A stretch of DNA of 64,000 nucleotides, from NCBI GenBank assembly GCA_028564925.1, contig CM053029.1, positions 39,126,253-39,190,252 on the forward strand, written 5' to 3'. The notes under the pieces are model-generated. The model ran no database searches. It worked only from the letters and a program-made list of their open reading frames with translations, and was not told the DNA's origin. The translations under genes and the position numbers were made by a program. Positions 57,801 to 63,800 of this stretch are shown in pieces (the stretch's first letter is position 1; the number at the start of each line of letters is the position of its first letter). This DNA comes from Lithobates sylvaticus (Eukaryota; Chordata; Amphibia; Anura; Ranidae).

Positions 57801-60800
57801 TCGCTTAGTGACACTGGCAAAAGGGGGTGAAAGGGTTTACTAGGGGCAATCAAGGGGTTAAACCTTTATTAGGGGGGGGTAGGGGGCTACCTAGGACCTA
57901 AAACTAACTGCCCTGACAGTTATTACAGTCACACTGACACTAAATGCAGTGATCAGTAAATAAATGATCACTGCAATTAGTGACACTGTGACTGGGGGGG
58001 GAGGGGGTGATCTGGGGGGTGATCTGGGGGTGACAGGGGGGTGGATTGTGTGCCTATGTGTACTGGTGTCAGTGTACTGTTTGTGCACTAACCTGTACAT
58101 GTTCTCTGCTCGGCGTTCCGGTCACATAGACCGGCGCACCGAGCGTGACATCACTTCCGCCTTCCTGTCTATACAATAGACAGGAAGGGGAAGCTTTTCA
58201 TTCGCCAGGAGCGATCGCGAGGGGGTGGCCAGAAACCACTGGCCGTCCCCTCGTCCCGGATCGCTCCTGAAGCGATGCCGACCGTCCCCGCCGGCGGAGG
58301 GGGGTCCGATCGGACACCCCACCCGCCGGAAGAATGGCACGTACAGGTACGTGGTTCTGCCTGTACGTGCCATTCTGCCGACGTATATATACAGGGGGCG
58401 GTCGGCAAGTGGTTAACAAGTTGATGGTTGGTTGCTGGGACTGCCCTGCATCCTAGCAACCAATCACTGGCTAGTTAACTTGACTTCCATCCATAGCTGT
58501 TCTGCCTCCAGCTCTCTGCTCTGCTGTGATAATGATAGCGGCATAGGCTGGGGGAAGAATTGTAGCTGGCCAGTGCCGGCAGCACTCATGCAGCCCCAGA
58601 CCATGACACTCCCACCACCATGCTTGACTGTAGGCAAGACACACTTGTCTTTGTACTCCTCACCTGGTTGCCGCCACACAGGCTTGATACCATCTGAACC
58701 TAATAAGTTTATCTTTGTCTCATCAGACCACAGGACATGGTTCCAGTAATCCATGTCCTTAGTCTGCTTGTCTTCAGAAAACTGTTTGCAGGTTTTCTTG
58801 TGCATCATCTTTAGAAGAGGCTTCCTTCTGGGATGACAGACCGTGCTGCAGCTCAGTTTCAGGGTCTTGGCAATATTCTTATAGCCTAGGCCATCTTTAT
58901 GTAGAGAAAAAATTTTCAGATCCTCAGAGAGTTCTTTGCTATGAGGTGCCATGATGAACTTCCAGTGACCAGTATGAGAGAGTGAGAGTGATAATACCAA
59001 ATTTAACTCACCTGCTCTCCATTCACACCTGAGACCTTGTAACACTAATGAGTCACATGAAACCGGGGAGGGAAAATGGCTAATTGGGCCCAATTTGGAC
59101 ATTTTCCCTTAGAGGTATACTCAGTTTTTCTGCCAGTGGTTTAGCAAATTTACATTGTTATACAAGCTGTACACTCACTACTTTACATTCTAGCAAAAAG
59201 TAATTTCTTCAGTGTTGTCACATGAAAAGATAATAAATATTTACAAAAATGTGAGGGGTGTACTCACTTTTTTGAGATACTGTAGGTAAGGGCAAAGCCA
59301 CCTGGTAATGTCACCTGGTGGCACCGCCCCTTTGTGATGTCACCGACCCAGCATGTACCCTTTTTCAGTCATGCTTTGTCAGCTTCTGTCGGACCTGCTG
59401 CCATACACACGGGCCAAATGTCATCAGTTTCTATTGAACCGGCTTTACTATGAGCCCATTCAAGGTTCTCATTTTTAACTGAAGCCTTGATGAAGGGGGA
59501 GTTCCTTTGAACCCCAAAATGCATTGGTTGTCTTTAAGCACAATACCAATAAATGAAATTGGACTCTTATATTTTGGTCTGGCGCTCCTTCCATGTATGC
59601 ACATTTTTTTCTGGTAAGCTTCTGGGGTACCCACTGGAGGGTAGCCTTATCTGTCGTGAGTCAGTGGGCTCTTCAAATGTTTTTGCCCTCTCACTACTTT
59701 GTATAAACTTATATCAAAGCCTCAGCGCCTCTTGGATGTCTTTTGTTTTCAGGCTTTATTGCTGGTTTAACTTGGATAGGGTGCAGAGAAAGCTTTGGGA
59801 TACCTCAGAATTTAGTGCAGAAACATTTGGAGGACTGCTCCTATTTTGTCTATTCTCTTCAGATAGGCAGCCCCCCTCTTTGCAGCGACTAGATACATAA
59901 GCACTTACTTTGGGGACTCCCAGCAGGGCTGATCCCACTTATGCAGAGCTGACACAGTCACACAAGGGGTCAACAGCAAACAGTCACTAGGATTCCACTT
60001 CCAGGCCTTTACTCCCTGTGTCTGCAGATACTTGGATTGATCCTGTCCAATATTGTCTAGACCGGGGTTTCTCAACTAGGGTCCCCCCCCCCCCGAGGTT
60101 GCTAGGGTTTCCTTGAGCAATGAGCAATGTTCCGCCTCTCAGACAAGTTCCTATTGACACCATTGATCTTTTTATCTATCTGTAAGGGGAAATTCTTCCC
60201 AATGACCACAAGTGTAAGGAGCATTCTTCCCACTGACCATCACACTAATGTATCATGAGTTGTAGATAAAGTAATTTTTAGCGGGGGTTCCCTGAGACCA
60301 GAAAGTTATTTCAAGGGTTCCTCTTTGTTGAAAAGGTTGAGAAAGGCTAGTCAAGACACTGTAGTGTAAATCTCCAGGCAGGAACCTCAATGCACCCCCT
60401 TACTTGGCTCAAAACTGCTTCCAGGAAGATAGGCCCCACAGCTCTAGCATATCTGGGACCTTAATGACCTCTCTGCAGGGGCTTCAGATGACTGGCCTTG
60501 AAGGACCAGCAGTCCTTTCAGGCTGGAATCTCCTCCTCCAGGGAAAACATCTCTGCTGCTTTCTGCCTCAAACTATTTATCTCCTCCCAGCCACCTGCTG
60601 GGCACTCTCCCGCCCAGGGATTTGCTGAGAGCTCAAAATTTTTCAGGCCCACTTCCAGCCCACTACATCCTCGAACTTACTAGAATACAAGGGAGGGAAG
60701 TAGCTGAGACTACAGCCTTTGAGACCTAGAGCAGACAAACTAATTAAACACTGCCCCTGTTTACAAAGGAGCCCCCAAACAAATAATACATGTACCTAAA

Positions 60801-63800
60801 CCTCTTTATAGCCTCCTATTCTGGGAGGGTACATTTAGTATCACTTTAAAGTCTTATTTCTCTTTCTCATTGTAGAAGTCTCCTTTCCAGAAGGCAAAAC
60901 TAAGCTGTGCGGTGGTGGGTAATGGTGGAATTTTAAATAATAGCTTTTGCGGCACTGAGATTGACCGGGCTGACTTTGTGTTCAGGTAAGAAAAAGAGAT
61001 GTTGAAGAAACAACTTTTGAGATACGGTTACAAGTTGAGTAAGTTACCTTCTATTCCAAATCATCTCTTCCCATTTTTTTTCTTTTTAGGTTAAATTTAC
61101 CTCCTCTGAATTGGACAAATGATGTGGGGACAAAGACCGACCTTGTCACCGCAAACCCGAGCATCCTAATCAATAAGTAAGTGGTGGTGTCTTTACGATA
61201 TGGAATAAAATGAAATAGAGACAATTAACCTTTAAGCATAAAACATTTTTTTATATTGTTGATTTTACGAATTCCAAAATACTTTCTCAGTTTAGCATAT
61301 CTTAAATTTAAACATATGTGTACAATATTTGTAAATCACAGCTTTTAGCTATCATTGGCCCAAATTAATTTCAGCATTGATAAAGCAATTGATAAATCAT
61401 TATAGGTTGTACATGGGGAGGTGGGAGAATAAGTCCTAGGACATTATTTGTGGTCAAGGATAATAAAAGGCAAATAGGGGAGTCTAGGAATGTTGTCAGG
61501 TTAAAGGATGATATAAAGGGGATAGGGGGTTAGTTCATGTATGGAATATATAACTTCGCATGTTCCAGTGGTGTTAAAGTGGAAATAATTTTTAGGGACT
61601 TTAAGTGAAAACATGACCTGGTAAGGCCAATTATTCCAGCCCTTGGGACTTTGAGTGAAATTATGGCCCGGTAGGGTCATACATTTCCATCCCTATTATG
61701 ATCAAGAAGGGGATAGAGCAAGTTGGTTGCAAGAGAATAGATTGGTGGACATAATTGGAATGTAGTGATTGTCATATGGTACAAACAAACAAATAATGTA
61801 GATACACGTTAAAATGATACAAAGGGTAATACAGTACATATAGTCATAACTTGGATATCACATAATATAGCAAACAATAGCTTTCCAGAGTTCACCAAAA
61901 GCAAGGTTTGGGTAAAACCGTGATACATAATAATGCCTGCAGGGCCTATGGCCTCATTGATCCTAAGCAGAGGTATTGGAAGTTTGCTTAAAAAGCTATA
62001 TGTGTAATGATGGAGACATGGCGTATGGCATCTCTACGCGTTTCATGGCTGGAGGGCCACTTGTCAGGAGCAAGCATGTGATGTATCTATGAGTAAAAAT
62101 ATTGGATTAGATAATATGATAAGTGCAAACATGGACAGGGATGGGGTTAAAAAACCCCATACCAAATACATGTTAACTCACTCGAGTTTGTGTGATGGTG
62201 GTGTAGTGTTGGGCACCGCAAGCCATCCGAAAGTACTCCCAACCGGGAGCCACAGCGAAGATCTCGGCAGGGGCGCCCCACAGGTATCAATCAGGGCAGG
62301 CATGGGACCACAAGGCGACCTGAGTGTGAGGTGAGAATGTAGGGTGAACCAGAGTATTCACTGCAGGAGAGTGGAGAGCGTGAGGGAATGAGTGAAAGGA
62401 TCCGTGATGAAGTAATAGAATGGATGGTGAGGGCTGACAACCAAATGGCTGACCAAATAGGTTGTGGGGTAAAGGAAAGAATGAAAGGAACAAGTTGCCA
62501 CCAGTGACAGTGGGGAAGTGAGAGTGAAGGCCGAAGAAGAAAAGTGGGGATAACTAGTTACCTGCGATGAGAAGGACCAAATGACAAAGGAAGGAAAGAG
62601 ATCCTAGGCTAGCGTGCAGACCAGTATGTGAGGGAGCCTCATGTGGCAAAAACCGACTGGAAGACGCCCATATAGGCGCCGCCACAAGAACGCCCACTGA
62701 TGTCACGCCGTGTAGCAAGATAGGGAGAGGGGAAATCTCTTCTGCAGCCATGGTGATTGTGTGCAATACCCCGGCCACATACCCCCGTGGCGAAAGGGTC
62801 TCTTGAAATAGAAATAAGCATGAAAGGTCCTCTTTATTGCCAGACCTCAGATCTCACATTTACAATTAAAATATATATTTTTTTAATTAAATAATAAATA
62901 AATAATAAAAAAAGGCCCTTTAAGGCCGTTACTCACTTGACTTCCTGCCCAAGTAGCGGGAGGAGGGGGGAGGGAACCTCTCCCGCTGCCCATAAAAGTG
63001 AATAACATTTTTTATTTCGGGTTTAATACAGCTTTATGGCCAATTTTACACTTGTGCGACTTGTCCTGCGACTTGGAAATGCAAAGTCTTACCCCTTGAT
63101 TTCCCATGGGTACCGTTGAGACCTGAAGTCCCTGCACTACTCTGGTCCGACTTTGATGCGACTTGAGGTCCATAGACCTCAAGATTACACAGGCATTGCC
63201 CAAAGTCAAAATCAAAGTCGCACAACTTTCAGATTGCACAAGTGTGAAAGGGGCCTAAAGCACAATTCACCGTACACATTTTCTTTCTACATAAAGAGTA
63301 TCTAAATAAAATATATACACTTATCAAGGGAGTGAGTGAAGATTAACATTCCTTTTAACTACAATTGTTTATTTCTCCTTCATTAGGTTCAGCAGTCTCA
63401 GGGATGAGAGGAAACAATTTATCACTATGGTGAAGGAGTATGGCTCCTCTTTGATAGTCCTACCAGCTTTTTCATTTTTGATGAACACAGATGTCTCCTT
63501 TCGGGTGCTCTACACCATCAGCGACTTTGACATGAGGAGCAAAGTTGTCTTCTTCAACCCGGACTACCTTCGGAAACTGGCTGCTCACTGGAAAAGTATG
63601 GGACTCAAATTTCAACGACTTTCTTCAGGCCTTATGATGGTGAGCGTGGCGACTGAAATTTGTGAGAGGGTGACTCTTTATGGATTCTGGCCCTTTTCTG
63701 AGGACCTTAGTAGAGTTTGGATCCCACATCACTACTATGACAATGCCCTTCCGAAACCCGGATTTCACTCAATGTCCGATGAATTTTATTGGTACTTAAA

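Larger units (their letters stand above)
54913..58416 (+). mobile_element. Longest TTAA-type element, 3.5 kb
   Basis: The left end reads CTAACCACTTGAAGATAAAG (TTAA decayed to CTAA) and the right end GGCAAGTGGTTAA with TTAA at 58413-58416. The body runs through the ATTACGTTGAACCCCCAAAC block, a middle with 352-bp repeats (57060-57870) and a GC-rich right end with a GTACAGGTACGTG palindrome. It hosts a 44-bp MITE at 56099. No transposase is seen. Confidence 0.75.

Noticed and set aside
57060-57870. Possible rDNA spacer or satellite locus
   Set aside because: The repeats are confined within one TTAA-flanked element and no rRNA sequence is present.
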